Shown here: in pieces, positions 10,815 through 19,314 of the stretch
Numbering within the stretch: the stretch's first letter is position 1
Layout: each line of letters begins with the position of its first letter
Assembly: GCF_903642285.1 (NCBI RefSeq)
Contig: NZ_CAHJWJ010000003.1
Location: 62,001-126,000 of the forward strand
Reading direction: 5' to 3'
Length of the DNA: 64,000 bases
DNA from: Sphingomonas bacterium
GTDB lineage: Bacteria > Pseudomonadota > Alphaproteobacteria > Sphingomonadales > Sphingomonadaceae
The notes under the pieces: model-generated
Told to the model about the DNA's origin: nothing
Seen by the model: the letters and a program-made list of their open reading frames with translations, nothing else
Database searches by the model: none
Made by a program: the position numbers and the translations under genes

Positions 10815-12380
10815 TCAGCGCGGTCCGACGTGCGGCGGTGGCATACCGGCGAGTTCAGCCTCGTCCGGATCGTCGATCCCGCGCCCCAAATGGCTGCGCG
10901 ACCGACTATAGCTGAAATAGATCAGCATCCCCAGCGCCCCCCAGACCGGCAGCACGATCATCGCGATCGTCTGCAAATTCAGGAACAGGAAGACGCAGCC
11001 GGCCACGGTGAGCGGTGCGATCAGCCAGACCAGCGGCGTCCGGAACGACCGCGGGCGGTCGGGTTCGGTCCGCCGCAGGACCAGCAGCGCGATCGCGACC
11101 ATCATGAAGGCGTACAGCGTGCCGGCATTGGCATAGTCGACCAGCTGCCCGACCGGCAGGAACGCCGCGGCGACCGCGACGGCGACACCGGTGATCAGCG
11201 TCACGATATGCGGCGTCTTCCACTTCGGATGGACCCGGCTCCACGACGGCGGCAACAGGCCGTCGCGCGACATCACGAAGAAGATGCGCGTCTGGCCGAA
11301 CAGCAGGACCAGGATGACCGATGGCAGCGCGAAGAAAGCGGCATAGCCCAGCAGATTGCCGATCTTGCCGAACCCGATCGTGCGCAGGACATGCGCCAGC
11401 GCCTCGTTCGAACAGACCAGCGCCTGGGCGTATTTGGGCATCGCGCATTGCCGCGCCAGTTCTTCCGATCCGGTCGGGAAGGGGATGCCATCGGGCCCCA
11501 TGACGGGTTGGCCGCCGATCGTTCCCACCGCCCCCGCAGCGACGATGATGTAGAAGACGGTGCAGAATAACAGGCTGGCGATCAGGCCGATCGGCACGTT
11601 GCGCTGCGGGTTCTTGGTCTCCTCCGCCGCGGTGGAAACCGAATCGAACCCGACATAGGCGAAGAAGATCGTCGCCGCCGCGCCGACCGCGCCCAGCCCC
11701 GTACCGAACCCGCCGAACAGTCCGGCGGGAAGGAACGGGTTGAAATTAGCCGGATCGATCCGCGGGACGGTCAGGACGACGAATGCGGTCAGCGCCACGA
11801 CCTTGATCAGGACGAGCACCGCGTTGACCTTCGCGCTCTCGCTCGTGCCGATGACCAGCAGCCAGGTCACGAGCAGCGAGATGACGACCGCGGGCAGATT
11901 GATCAAGCCGCCGGGCGATCCGCCGAGCGCCAGCGGTCCGGTCGCGAGCCAGGCGGGCAGATGGATGCCCAATGTATGGTCGAGGATCGTGCCCGAGAAA
12001 TAGCCCGACCAGCCGACCGCTACCGCGGAGGCGGCGACCGCATATTCCAGGATCAATGCCCAGCCGACCGTCCAGGCGGGCAATTCGCCCATCGTCGCAT
12101 AGGTATAGGTATAGGCGGAGCCTGCGACTGGCATCATCGCCGCGATCTCCGCATAGCAAAGCGCCGCCACGATGCAGATCGCGCCGGCGATGGCGAAGGC
12201 CAGCATCAGCCCCGGACCCGCCTTCTGCGCGCCCGCGGCGGTAAGAACGAAGATGCCCGTGCCGATGACGCAGCCGATGCCGAACAGGGTCAGCTGGAAC
12301 CAGCCGAGCGATCGGTGGAGCGATTTCCGCTCCGCGGTCCGCAGAATTGCGTCCAGCGATTTTACACGACCGAATATCAT
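10815..12380 (-). CDS. APC-family amino acid permease
   Basis: 521 residues, strongly hydrophobic, about 12–13 predicted membrane helices in the inner membrane. The first helix carries the APC-superfamily unwound glycine signature (FGIGCVIGTGIFVLTAAGAQ), and the next helices contain CYAEIAAMMPVAGSAYTYTYA, both typical of cationic amino-acid transporters (CAT/YfnA type). There is a longer extracytoplasmic loop with two Cys (about 300–330) before the second half. It likely imports amino acids with protons. It lies alone between infC and the HIT/his block. Substrate not determinable. Confidence 0.9.
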   Translation of the reverse strand: MIFGRVKSLDAILRTAERKSLHRSLGWFQLTLFGIGCVIGTGIFVLTAAGAQKAGPGLMLAFAIAGAICIVAALCYAEIAAMMPVAGSAYTYTYATMGELPAWTVGWALILEYAVAASAVAVGWSGYFSGTILDHTLGIHLPAWLATGPLALGGSPGGLINLPAVVISLLVTWLLVIGTSESAKVNAVLVLIKVVALTAFVVLTVPRIDPANFNPFLPAGLFGGFGTGLGAVGAAATIFFAYVGFDSVSTAAEETKNPQRNVPIGLIASLLFCTVFYIIVAAGAVGTIGGQPVMGPDGIPFPTGSEELARQCAMPKYAQALVCSNEALAHVLRTIGFGKIGNLLGYAAFFALPSVILVLLFGQTRIFFVMSRDGLLPPSWSRVHPKWKTPHIVTLITGVAVAVAAAFLPVGQLVDYANAGTLYAFMMVAIALLVLRRTEPDRPRSFRTPLVWLIAPLTVAGCVFLFLNLQTIAMIVLPVWGALGMLIYFSYSRSRSHLGRGIDDPDEAELAGMPPPHVGPR

Positions 12381-12468
12381 GAAATGCCGTCCCCCCGGGG
12401 ATTGATACGGCCCGTCGGGGCCTCTTCACGCGCCGAAGCCTAGAGGCAATTTTGTGACGCGCAATCCC

Positions 12469-12846
12469 TTACGGCGCGAGCATCGGGCCGAGCGGCCGCC
12501 CGGCGAGGATATGGACGTGCAGATGCGCGACCTCCTGGTGTGCGTCGCGGCCGATATTGGCCAGCAGCCGGTAGCCGTCCTCCACCAGCCCCGCCGCCCG
12601 CGCGACCGCCCCGACCGCGCGGACGAAGCTCGCGATCTCGGCATCGGATGCGCGCGTGCTGAAATCGTCCCACGACACATATGCACCCTTCGGGATCACG
12701 AGGATGTGGGTCGGTGCCTGCGCGGCGATGTCGGGAAAGGCGATCGCATGATCGTCTTCGTACACCCGCTTCGCGGGTATCTCCCCGCGCAGGATCTTGG
12801 CGAATATGTTCTGGTCGTCATAGGGAAGGGTGGGGTCGATCGGCAT
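12469..12846 (-). CDS. HIT-family (histidine triad) nucleotide hydrolase
   Basis: 125 residues with the histidine triad HLHVHIL near the C-terminus, preceded by the Asn-containing ANIGRDAHQ; this is the HINT branch, which hydrolyses AMP linked to amines such as adenosine phosphoramidates. The N-terminus (NIFAKILRGEIPAKRVYEDD) is typical. Its ATG overlaps the hisE stop (ATGA), so it is translated as the last gene of the his cluster, an arrangement also seen in other alphaproteobacteria. Confidence 0.93.
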   Translation of the reverse strand: MPIDPTLPYDDQNIFAKILRGEIPAKRVYEDDHAIAFPDIAAQAPTHILVIPKGAYVSWDDFSTRASDAEIASFVRAVGAVARAAGLVEDGYRLLANIGRDAHQEVAHLHVHILAGRPLGPMLAP

Positions 12847-13163
12847 CAGAGTCTTCCCGCTTTCTCGTCATGCCCCGACACGCCCTCGCGCCGGGTCAGT
12901 TCGGCGCGGACATCGTCTATCGACAAGCCGGCATCGGCCAGCAGGACGAGCAGGTGATAGAGCAGGTCCGCCGCCTCGGGCACGATGGTTTGCGGGTCGG
13001 TCCCCATCGCGGCGATGACGGTCTCGGTCGCTTCCTCGCCCAGTTTCTGCGCGATCCGGGCGCGGCCGCGGGCGAACAGGCTTGCGGTGTAGCTGCTCGC
13101 CGCGTCCCGGCCGCGGCGGTCGGCGATGGTCGCCTGCAATCGGTCGATGATGTCGTCGGCCAT
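12846..13163 (-). CDS. hisE: phosphoribosyl-ATP diphosphatase
   Basis: 105 residues, the size of monofunctional HisE. Second step of histidine synthesis: phosphoribosyl-ATP to phosphoribosyl-AMP plus pyrophosphate. The all-alpha MazG-like fold is recognisable from ARIAQKLGEEATETVIAA, with metal-binding acidic residues, and EAADLLYHLLVLLADAG. It overlaps the HIT gene by 4 bases and follows hisF with a small gene between. hisI is not in the window. Confidence 0.95.
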   Translation of the reverse strand: MADDIIDRLQATIADRRGRDAASSYTASLFARGRARIAQKLGEEATETVIAAMGTDPQTIVPEAADLLYHLLVLLADAGLSIDDVRAELTRREGVSGHDEKAGRL

Positions 13164-13193
13164 GCGCTCGCTCTACGGACGGGCGCGGCGCGG

Positions 13194-13424
13194 TCAATCC
13201 TTGTCGGGTAGGCCGGCCTTGTCGGTGCGGTCCGCCTCGTTCCGGAACCGCGCCCGCAATGCCCGACGGGCGAGCCAGACGCCGACCGCGGCGCAGACGA
13301 ACAGCGCGACGTCGGACAGCGCCGGCCCGGTGCGCGGGTGGACGATACCGCTATGTCCCGATCCGACCGCGGCGAAGGCGGGGGTGGCGAGGAGGAGGAG
13401 GGCGAAGCGCATCGCCCCTGCCAT
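13194..13424 (-). CDS. small exported/membrane protein with PEP-CTERM-like tail
   Basis: 76 residues. N-terminal signal peptide (MRFALLLLATPAFA, the ATG five codons into this frame being a likely start), a short mature segment (GSGHSGIVHPRTG), then a hydrophobic helix (SDVALFVCAAVGVWLA) followed at once by an Arg-rich tail (RRALRARFR). This three-part tail resembles the PEP-CTERM/exosortase sorting signal, but the Pro-Glu-Pro is absent (GPALSD instead). It lies between hisE and hisF on the same strand. Function unknown; this could simply be a bitopic membrane peptide. Confidence 0.6.
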   Translation of the reverse strand: MAGAMRFALLLLATPAFAAVGSGHSGIVHPRTGPALSDVALFVCAAVGVWLARRALRARFRNEADRTDKAGLPDKD

Positions 13425-13436
13425 AGCGCGGGGGCG

Positions 13437-14234
13437 TTAACGCGGCGTCAGCGGTTGGCGGACGCGAACGCCCGCGGCGGCGAGCGCGGCGTGCGCGTCG
13501 GCGATCGACGCCTCGCCGAAATGGAAGATCGACGCGGCGAGGACGGCGGAGGCATGTCCCTCGACGATGCCAGCGACCAGATCGTCCAGCCCGCCGACCC
13601 CGCCGCTCGCGACGACGGGGACGCGCGTCCGGTCGGCGATCGCGCGGATCAGGTCGAGATCGTAGCCGCCGCGGGTGCCGTCGCGGTCCATCGAGGTGAC
13701 GAGCAATTCGCCGGCACCCAGTTCGGCGAGATGCAGCGCGTGCGCGACCGCGTCGATGCCGGTCGGACGGCGGCCGCCATGCGTGAAGACTTCCCAGCGC
13801 TGCGCCGAGCCCGCCGAAGCGCCGGTCGCGGTCCGGCGCGCGTCGATGCTGGCGACGCAGCATTGGCTGCCGAACCGCTCGGCGATGTCGGAGACGATTT
13901 CGGGCCGTGCGACTGCGGCGGAATTCACCGCGACCTTGTCCGCCCCCGCGAGCAGCAGCGCGCGCGCATCGTCGGCGGATCGCACGCCGCCGCCGACGGT
14001 GAGCGGCATGAAGCATACCGCGGCGGTGCGGCGCACGACGTCGAGGATCGTCCCGCGCGTCTCGTGCGTCGCGGTGATATCGAGGAAGCAGAGTTCGTCC
14101 GCTCCCGCGGCGTCATAGGCGCGCGCCTGTTCGACGGGGTCGCCCGCGTCGATGAGGTCGACGAAATTGACACCCTTCACGACGCGGCCGTTCGCCACGT
14201 CGAGACAGGGGATGACGCGCGCGCGGACGGTCAT
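13437..14234 (-). CDS. hisF: imidazole glycerol phosphate synthase, cyclase subunit
   Basis: 265 residues, (beta-alpha)8 barrel. It uses ammonia passed from HisH to convert PRFAR to imidazole glycerol phosphate and AICAR. Start [20 protein letters not shown] contains the first catalytic Asp (CLD); the second lies in CVASIDARR. Phosphate loops LTVGGGVRS and VVASGGVGG are present. The ATG at 14234 overlaps the stop of the upstream small membrane gene by 4 bases (ATGA), which fixes the start. Confidence 0.97.
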   Translation of the reverse strand: MTVRARVIPCLDVANGRVVKGVNFVDLIDAGDPVEQARAYDAAGADELCFLDITATHETRGTILDVVRRTAAVCFMPLTVGGGVRSADDARALLLAGADKVAVNSAAVARPEIVSDIAERFGSQCCVASIDARRTATGASAGSAQRWEVFTHGGRRPTGIDAVAHALHLAELGAGELLVTSMDRDGTRGGYDLDLIRAIADRTRVPVVASGGVGGLDDLVAGIVEGHASAVLAASIFHFGEASIADAHAALAAAGVRVRQPLTPR

Positions 14235-14467
14235 CGGATGAACAGCCCGGCAAGCAGAATCAAGCCGCCGATCGTGCAGACGCTGGTCACGGCGACATTG
14301 ATCGCCGTCGCTCCCCAGAAAAATATCGCGTCGTCGATACGGTCGAAAACCGGAGAGATATTCTTGGTTACGACCTGCATCTTGCCCATGCGGTAGTTGT
14401 CGTAGGTTTGGACGCCTACGAAGGCGGCGAGCGCAAACATTACCAAGGTGCCGAGGGTGGCGTTCAC
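14231..14467 (-). CDS. small two-helix membrane protein inside the his operon
   Basis: 78 residues with a GTG start. Helix 1 is [20 protein letters not shown], then a short polar loop ([23 protein letters not shown]) and a second longer hydrophobic segment ([10 protein letters not shown] through [10 protein letters not shown]). The GTG overlaps the hisA stop (GTGA), and its own stop overlaps the hisF ATG (ATGA), so it is wired into the his operon by coupling on both sides. No link to histidine synthesis is visible and I do not recognise a family. Confidence 0.75.
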   Translation of the reverse strand: MNATLGTLVMFALAAFVGVQTYDNYRMGKMQVVTKNISPVFDRIDDAIFFWGATAINVAVTSVCTIGGLILLAGLFIR

Positions 14468-15198
14468 GCCGCCGCCGCCACGGCAAGCGCCGCCGTCAGG
14501 TCGAGCCGCCCGTCGTACAGCGCCCGGCCGGTGATGACGCCCTCCACCCCATCCCGCGCATGCAGCGCAAGGACGTGGATCTCCGCGATCCCCTTCACCC
14601 CGCCCGACGCGATCACCGGGATGTCCACTGCGCGCGCCAAGTCGACCGTCGCCTCGACGTTGCACCCCTTCAGCATCCCGTCGCGGCCGACATCGGTGAA
14701 CAGCAAGGCCGCCACCCCCGCATCCTCGAACCGGCGCGCCATATCGACGACGGTCACGTCGGACACGTCCGCCCAGCCGCGCGTCGCGACCATGCCGTCC
14801 TTCGCATCCACCGCGACGACGATCCCGCCGGGCCAGTCGCGCGCCATGGCACGGACGAAGTCGGGGTTCTCCAGCGCGGCGGTGCCGATGACGACGCGCG
14901 AGACGCCGAGATCGAACCAGCCCGCGACGCTCGCCGCATTACGGATGCCGCCGCCCAGCTGGACATGGCCGGGGAAACGTTCGACGATCGCCTTTACCGC
15001 TTCACCATTGACCGATTGCCCGGCGAACGCGCCGTCCAGATCGACGACGTGCAGATACTCCGCGCCTGCATCGGCGAACAGCATCGCCTGCGCGGCGGGA
15101 TCGTCGCCATACACCGTCGCGCGGTCCATATCGCCCTCGGCGAGGCGCACGACCTGGCCGGCCTTCAGATCGATGGCGGGGAAGACGATGAGGGTCAC
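14464..15198 (-). CDS. hisA: phosphoribosylformimino-AICAR ribotide isomerase
   Basis: 244 residues, HisA-type barrel homologous to HisF. It isomerises ProFAR to PRFAR. Key pieces: [18 protein letters not shown] with the catalytic Asp, [23 protein letters not shown], and [11 protein letters not shown] for phosphate binding. A GTG at 15198 ([11 protein letters not shown]) is the only sensible start; upstream in-frame sequence reads through the intergenic repeat. The stop overlaps the next gene by GTGA. Confidence 0.96.
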   Translation of the reverse strand: MTLIVFPAIDLKAGQVVRLAEGDMDRATVYGDDPAAQAMLFADAGAEYLHVVDLDGAFAGQSVNGEAVKAIVERFPGHVQLGGGIRNAASVAGWFDLGVSRVVIGTAALENPDFVRAMARDWPGGIVVAVDAKDGMVATRGWADVSDVTVVDMARRFEDAGVAALLFTDVGRDGMLKGCNVEATVDLARAVDIPVIASGGVKGIAEIHVLALHARDGVEGVITGRALYDGRLDLTAALAVAAAA

Positions 15199-15202
15199 CG
15201 TT

Positions 15203-15336
15203 AAATCCTCCCCGCTTGCGGGGAGGGGGACCGCGCGCGCAGCGCGTGGTGGAGGGGGCGGGCGGCAAGCGAAGCATTTACGGCGAACCCCCTCCACCAG
15301 CTTCGCTGGTCCCCCTCCCCGTCCCGGGGAGGATTT
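15203..15336. repeat. composite inverted repeat between hisH and hisA
   Basis: Two arms, AAATCCTCCCCG…GGTGGAGGGGG (15203–15258) and CCCCCTCCACC…CGGGGAGGATTT (15288–15336), are reverse complements of each other except for their inner loops. Each arm is itself a pair of mini-hairpins (CCCCG-cttg-CGGGG; ACCAGC-ttc-GCTGGT in the right arm). Such paired palindromes scattered between genes are typical of sphingomonads. It sits in the transcribed hisH–hisA gap, where it could form strong RNA structure, stabilising or attenuating downstream messages. Confidence 0.85.
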
Positions 15337-15343
15337 GCAGGGG

Positions 15344-15946
15344 TCACGGCCGCCATGCGAGAAACCTCTCCAGCAGCGCCAGCCCGTAACGCTGGCTCTT
15401 TTCCGGATGGAACTGCACCCCCAGCAGATTGTCGCAGCCGATCGCGGCGGTGACGGGGCCGGCATGATCGGTCGTCGCGATCACGTCTGCCCCCGCATAG
15501 GCATAGCTGTGAAGGAAATACGCTTCGCCCGGTTCGACGATCGGATGGGCATGGTCCGGCGTCACGTCGTTCCACCCCATATGCGGCACCTTTGCCGCCG
15601 GGTCGGCGGGATCGAGCGGGCGGACATGGCCGTCCATCCACCCCAACCCCTCGTGCAACCCCATCTCTTCGCCGACTCCCGCCATTAATTGCATGCCGAC
15701 GCAGATGCCCAGGAACGGCCGCGCCTTCGTCAGTGCCGCCTCACGCAATGCCGCCTCGAGCCCGTCGACCTTGCGCAAATTGGCGGTACACACGCCGAAT
15801 GCGCCGACACCGGGCAATATGATCCGGTCTGCCCCCGCTATCGTCGCCGGGTCCGCGGTCACGACCAGATCGTCGCACCCCGCCGCGCGCAACGCATTCT
15901 CGACCGATCGGAGATTGCCCGATTCGATGTCGATCAAGGCGAGCAT
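15344..15946 (-). CDS. hisH: imidazole glycerol phosphate synthase, glutaminase subunit
   Basis: 200 residues, class I glutamine amidotransferase supplying ammonia to HisF. The catalytic triad is visible: nucleophile Cys in FLGICVGMQLM, and His and Glu in LLGVQFHPEKSQ. N-terminus ALIDIESGNLRSVENALR is typical. The ATG at 15946 shares a base with the stop of the upstream YciI-like gene (TGATG). It is separated from hisA by the composite repeat at 15203–15336, the only large gap inside this his block. Confidence 0.96.
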   Translation of the reverse strand: MLALIDIESGNLRSVENALRAAGCDDLVVTADPATIAGADRIILPGVGAFGVCTANLRKVDGLEAALREAALTKARPFLGICVGMQLMAGVGEEMGLHEGLGWMDGHVRPLDPADPAAKVPHMGWNDVTPDHAHPIVEPGEAYFLHSYAYAGADVIATTDHAGPVTAAIGCDNLLGVQFHPEKSQRYGLALLERFLAWRP

Positions 15947-16263
15947 CAGCCCAGCAGGTCCGCCAAGTCGCGCGCCGCCATGCTGGCGGTGAACGCGACG
16001 ATCCGCGTGGTCGCCAGCCCCTGCACGACGAAGGGGTCGGTCGCGACGACCGCCTCGACCGAATCCTCGTCGCCGCGAAAGATGATTGCGCCGCCGGTCC
16101 GCGGCACCTGCCGCCCCGACATCAGGATCACGCCCTGGTCGTAGCCGGTGGCGAGCCAGGCGACATGATCCTTCATCGCCGCGTCGATCGCATCGAGCGG
16201 CGCGTCATAGGTCAGGAGGACGATGCACAAAGGCGCGTTCGGTCGCGCAAAGGGTTCGCTCAC
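15946..16263 (-). CDS. YciI-like (YCII superfamily) protein
   Basis: 105 residues, GTG start ([20 protein letters not shown]). The ferredoxin-like YCII fold is suggested by strand LCIVLLTYD, the conserved His in [26 protein letters not shown], and [18 protein letters not shown]. Family members are small, usually dimeric, with a His-Asp pair of unclear activity. The GTG overlaps the hisB stop (GTGA) and its stop touches the hisH ATG (TGATG), so it is co-translated with the his genes. Confidence 0.85.
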   Translation of the reverse strand: MSEPFARPNAPLCIVLLTYDAPLDAIDAAMKDHVAWLATGYDQGVILMSGRQVPRTGGAIIFRGDEDSVEAVVATDPFVVQGLATTRIVAFTASMAARDLADLLG

Positions 16264-16850
16264 AACATGCCCTTGGTCGACGGGATCGCATCCCCTTTCC
16301 GCGGATCGATCTCGACCGCGGTCCGCAGTGCGCGGGCGAGCCCCTTGAACGCGCTTTCGGCGATGTGGTGGTTGTTCTCGCCGTGCAGCGTCTCGACGTG
16401 GAGCGTGATGCCCGCGGCCTGCGCGAAGCTGTGGAACCAGTGCTGGAACAACTCGGTATCCATCTCGCCAAGCCGCTTCTGGCTGAACGCGGTCTTCCAG
16501 ACGAGCCAGGGGCGGCCGGAGATGTCGAGCGCCACCCGGGTCAGCGTCTCGTCCATCGGCGACAGCGCGTCGCCGTAGCGGCGGATACCGCGCTTGTCGC
16601 CGAGCGCCCTTGCCACCGCTTCGCCGATCGCGATGCCGGTATCCTCGACGGTGTGGTGCTGGTCGATATGCAGGTCGCCGTGCGTGCGCACATGCAGGTC
16701 GATCAGTGAATGGCGGGACAATTGTTCGAGCATATGGTCGAAGAAACCGATCCCGGTCGCGACGTCGTACGCCCCCGTGCCGTCGAGATCGATCGTCACC
16801 GCGATATCGGTTTCCGCAGTGGTCCGGCTGATGGTGGAGGTGCGCGTCAT
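16260..16850 (-). CDS. hisB: imidazoleglycerol-phosphate dehydratase
   Basis: 196 residues, the monofunctional IGPD rather than the enterobacterial fusion. Mn-dependent dehydration of imidazole glycerol phosphate to imidazole acetol phosphate. The two metal-binding repeats are clear: [16 protein letters not shown] and [17 protein letters not shown], plus [13 protein letters not shown]. The ATG at 16850 gives the standard N-terminus ([18 protein letters not shown]). It appears to be the first gene of this his transcript and diverges from sspB across a tandem-repeat region. Confidence 0.97.
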   Translation of the reverse strand: MTRTSTISRTTAETDIAVTIDLDGTGAYDVATGIGFFDHMLEQLSRHSLIDLHVRTHGDLHIDQHHTVEDTGIAIGEAVARALGDKRGIRRYGDALSPMDETLTRVALDISGRPWLVWKTAFSQKRLGEMDTELFQHWFHSFAQAAGITLHVETLHGENNHHIAESAFKGLARALRTAVEIDPRKGDAIPSTKGML

Positions 16851-16881
16851 GGCCCTCCCCCATAACGCCGATGCGCGGTCA

Positions 16882-16944
16882 TGCAATCTTGAGCGCGACG
16901 CGCTCCGTGCAATCCTGAGCGCGTCGCGCTCGGTGCAATCTTGA
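16882..16944. repeat. 26-base tandem repeats carrying palindromes, between hisB and sspB
   Basis: Two full units (16882–16907 and 16908–16933) and a partial third (16934–16944), each beginning TGCAATC(T/C)TGA and each carrying the near-palindrome GAGCGCG-(A/T)-CGCGCTC. Units differ at four positions. They lie in the 124-base region from which hisB (minus) and sspB (plus) diverge, so they could be repeated operators or just slippage products. Confidence 0.8.
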
Positions 16945-16974
16945 CCGGCCCCCAAAGCGCGCTACCCAAGGGGA

Positions 16975-17460
16975 ATGAGCGACGGTCTTCCCGACAGCCT
17001 GATTCCCTATGACGAGATCGTCCAGGACACCCTGCGCGGCGTGATCGGCCGCGTGCTCGGCTCGGTCGCGGCGGGCGGATCGCTGCCGGGCGAGCATCAT
17101 TTCTACATCACCTTCAAGACGCAAGGCGCGGGCGTCGACATCCCGCAGCGGCTGATCGAACGCTTCCCCGACGAGATGACGATCGTCCTGCAGAACCGCT
17201 ATTGGGACCTGATCGTCGACGACACGCGCTTTTCGGTCGGGCTGAGCTTCAACCAGGTGCCGTCGAAGCTGGTCATCCCCTATTCGGCGATCACGGGGTT
17301 CCACGACCCCGCGGTGAATTTCGAACTGCGTTTTCAGGCGCAGGAGGGGCCGGACGACGGTCCCGAGCCGCATGACTCGGCACAGAACGACGGGCCTAGC
17401 GCCGCGCCGGTCGAGGACGGGTCGAACGTCGTCGCGGTGGATTTTAAAAGGAAAAAGTAA
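16975..17460 (+). CDS. sspB: SspB-family ClpXP adaptor protein
   Basis: 161 residues, stringent starvation protein B family. It binds ssrA-tagged or other substrates and tethers them to ClpX. The folded part (about 5–125: DSLIPYDEIVQDTLRGVIGRVL, EHHFYITFKTQGAGVDIPQRL, YWDLIVDDTRFSVGLSFNQVP) matches alphaproteobacterial SspB. It is followed by a disordered acidic linker and a short C-terminal VVAVDFKRKK, in the place of the ClpX-binding module. AAGGGGA precedes the ATG. Confidence 0.93.
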   Translation: MSDGLPDSLIPYDEIVQDTLRGVIGRVLGSVAAGGSLPGEHHFYITFKTQGAGVDIPQRLIERFPDEMTIVLQNRYWDLIVDDTRFSVGLSFNQVPSKLVIPYSAITGFHDPAVNFELRFQAQEGPDDGPEPHDSAQNDGPSAAPVEDGSNVVAVDFKRKK

Positions 17461-17462
17461 TT

Positions 17463-17592
17463 CCCTCTCCCTTTGGGAGAGGGAGGGGGGCCCGCTCGCG
17501 AAGCGAGTGGGAAGGGTGAGGACAGTTCCCCTTTTCCTGTCCTCACCCTTCCGCAGCTTTGCTGCTCCCTCCCTCTCCCGACGGGAGAGGGA
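17463..17592. repeat. composite inverted repeat between sspB and fumC
   Basis: Left arm 17463–17525 (CCCTCTCCC-ttt-GGGAGAGGG … GGGAAGGGTGAGGACA) and right arm 17539–17592 (TGTCCTCACCCTTCC … CCCTCTCCCGACGGGAGAGGG) are largely reverse-complementary. The outer ends each form their own hairpin. The architecture is the same as at 15203–15336 though the sequence differs, so it belongs to a related intergenic repeat family. It ends 11 bases before fumC, so it is probably transcribed as the fumC leader or terminates sspB. Confidence 0.85.
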
Positions 17593-17603
17593 TAGAAGGT
17601 AGC

Positions 17604-18992
17604 ATGACCACCCGCACCGAAACCGATTCGCTCGGCCCCATCCAGGTCCCTGCCGCCGCCTATTGGGGCGCACAGACCCAGCGCAGCATCGAAAATTTCC
17701 CGTTCGCCACGCGCGAGCGGATGCCGATCGAGATCGTGCATGCGCTGGCCTTGGCGAAGCAGGCGGCCGCCCGCGTGAACCGCGCGCACGGGTTGCCGGG
17801 CGACAAGGCGGATGCGATCGAGGCGGCGGCGGCGGATATCGCGGCAGGACAGTTCGACGACCAGTTCCCGCTCGTCATCTGGCAGACGGGCAGCGGCACC
17901 CAATCGAACATGAACGTCAACGAGGTCATCGCCGGGATCGCCAACGAGCGGCTGGCGGGGACGCGCGGCGGCAAGTCGCCGGTGCATCCCAATGACGACG
18001 TCAACAAGAGCCAGTCGTCGAACGACAGCTTCCCGACCGCGCTGCACGTCGCCGCCGCGCTCGCCTGTTCGCACCGGTTGCTGCCAGCGCTGCTGCGGCT
18101 GGAGGAGGCCTTGTTCGCCAGGGCGGCGGCGTGGGACGACATCGTCAAGATCGGGCGGACGCATCTGCAGGACGCGACGCCGCTGACCCTGGGGCAGGAA
18201 TTTTCCGGCTTTGGCGCGCAGATGCGTCTGGCGCGGGTGCGCACCGAGCCGTTCGTCGCCAATGCCGTGTCCCGACTGGCGCAGGGTGGTACTGCGGTCG
18301 GGACCGGGCTTAATGCGCCGCACGGGTTCGGCGAGGCGTTCGCGCGGGAGATCAGCGCGATCACCGGCTTCGCGTTCGAAAGCGCACCCAACAAGTTCGA
18401 GGCTCTGGCATCGAACGACACGCTGGTCGACCTGTCGGGACGGCTCAACAGCCTCGCGGTCGCGCTGACCAAGATCGCGAACGACATTCGCCTGCTCGGC
18501 TCCGGCCCGCGCTGCGGGTTCGGCGAACTCGACCTGCCCGCGAACGAACCCGGCAGCTCGATCATGCCGGGCAAGGTCAATCCGACGCAGTGCGAGATGC
18601 TGACGATGGTCGCCGCGCAAGTCATGGGCAACCATGTCGCCATCACCATCGGCGGGATGCAGGGCCATCTGGAGTTGAACGTCTTCAAGCCGCTGATCGG
18701 CGCGAACGTGCTTCGATCGATCGATCTTCTGTCGACGGCGATGGAAAGTTTCGCCGAACGTTGCGTCGACGGGCTCGAACCCAATCGCGGGCGGATCGCC
18801 GAACTGCTCGACCGGTCGCTGATGCTGGTGACCGCGCTCGCGCCCGCGATCGGCTATGACGCCGCGGCGAAGATCGCCAAGCACGCGCACGAGCATGGCC
18901 TGACGTTGCGCGAGGCGGGACTGGCGCTGGGGCTGGTCGACGGCGAGACGTTCGACCGCGTCGTCCGCCCCGAGGCGATGCTCGGCCGCTGA
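17604..18992 (+). CDS. fumC: class II fumarate hydratase
   Basis: 462 residues, the size of class II (iron-independent) fumarase; interconverts fumarate and malate in the TCA cycle. The superfamily signature [11 protein letters not shown] is followed by TQCEM; other conserved blocks are [27 protein letters not shown] and [24 protein letters not shown] lies 4–5 bases before the ATG at 17604; in-frame codons upstream come from the repeat and were excluded. Confidence 0.97.
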   Translation: MTTRTETDSLGPIQVPAAAYWGAQTQRSIENFPFATRERMPIEIVHALALAKQAAARVNRAHGLPGDKADAIEAAAADIAAGQFDDQFPLVIWQTGSGTQSNMNVNEVIAGIANERLAGTRGGKSPVHPNDDVNKSQSSNDSFPTALHVAAALACSHRLLPALLRLEEALFARAAAWDDIVKIGRTHLQDATPLTLGQEFSGFGAQMRLARVRTEPFVANAVSRLAQGGTAVGTGLNAPHGFGEAFAREISAITGFAFESAPNKFEALASNDTLVDLSGRLNSLAVALTKIANDIRLLGSGPRCGFGELDLPANEPGSSIMPGKVNPTQCEMLTMVAAQVMGNHVAITIGGMQGHLELNVFKPLIGANVLRSIDLLSTAMESFAERCVDGLEPNRGRIAELLDRSLMLVTALAPAIGYDAAAKIAKHAHEHGLTLREAGLALGLVDGETFDRVVRPEAMLGR

Positions 18993-19047
18993 TGGGAACC
19001 TCGCCGCGCGTTCGGCTTTATGCCAGCCGACCAAAGGGAGACAGATC

Positions 19048-19260
19048 ATGGGTGCGACGACCGTAGGCGCGCTGATCGGCGCGGCGATCGATGAACTGAA
19101 CGGCGGCGACGATGTCGGGGAGGGCGCGATCGTCGGTGCGGTGACCGCCAATGTGCTGAAGGTCGTGCTGCCGCTGGTGGTGACCTATGCGATCGGCTGG
19201 GGCGTGCTGCGCGGCGCGGCGGAACTCCGTGAGCGGCTGCTGGGCGGACCGGCGGCCTAA
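19048..19260 (+). CDS. small membrane protein of unknown function
   Basis: 70 residues: Gly/Ala-rich helix (TTVGALIGAAIDELNGG), acidic turn, then a hydrophobic segment (NVLKVVLPLVVTYAIGWGVL) and an amphipathic C-terminal helix. AAGGGAG lies about 8 bases upstream of the ATG. It sits between fumC and gmk on the same strand, with a small dyad (TCGGCT…AGCCGA) before it. I do not recognise it; codon use and the ribosome binding site support a real gene. Confidence 0.6.
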   Translation: MGATTVGALIGAAIDELNGGDDVGEGAIVGAVTANVLKVVLPLVVTYAIGWGVLRGAAELRERLLGGPAA

Positions 19261-19314
19261 ACGCGCCCGCCGGCGATACTTGACGCCCGCACCCCTGCCG
19301 CGCCACTAGCGCGC

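Noticed and set aside
16882..16944. CRISPR array
   Set aside because: The 26-base units are directly adjacent with no spacers, and no cas genes are present.
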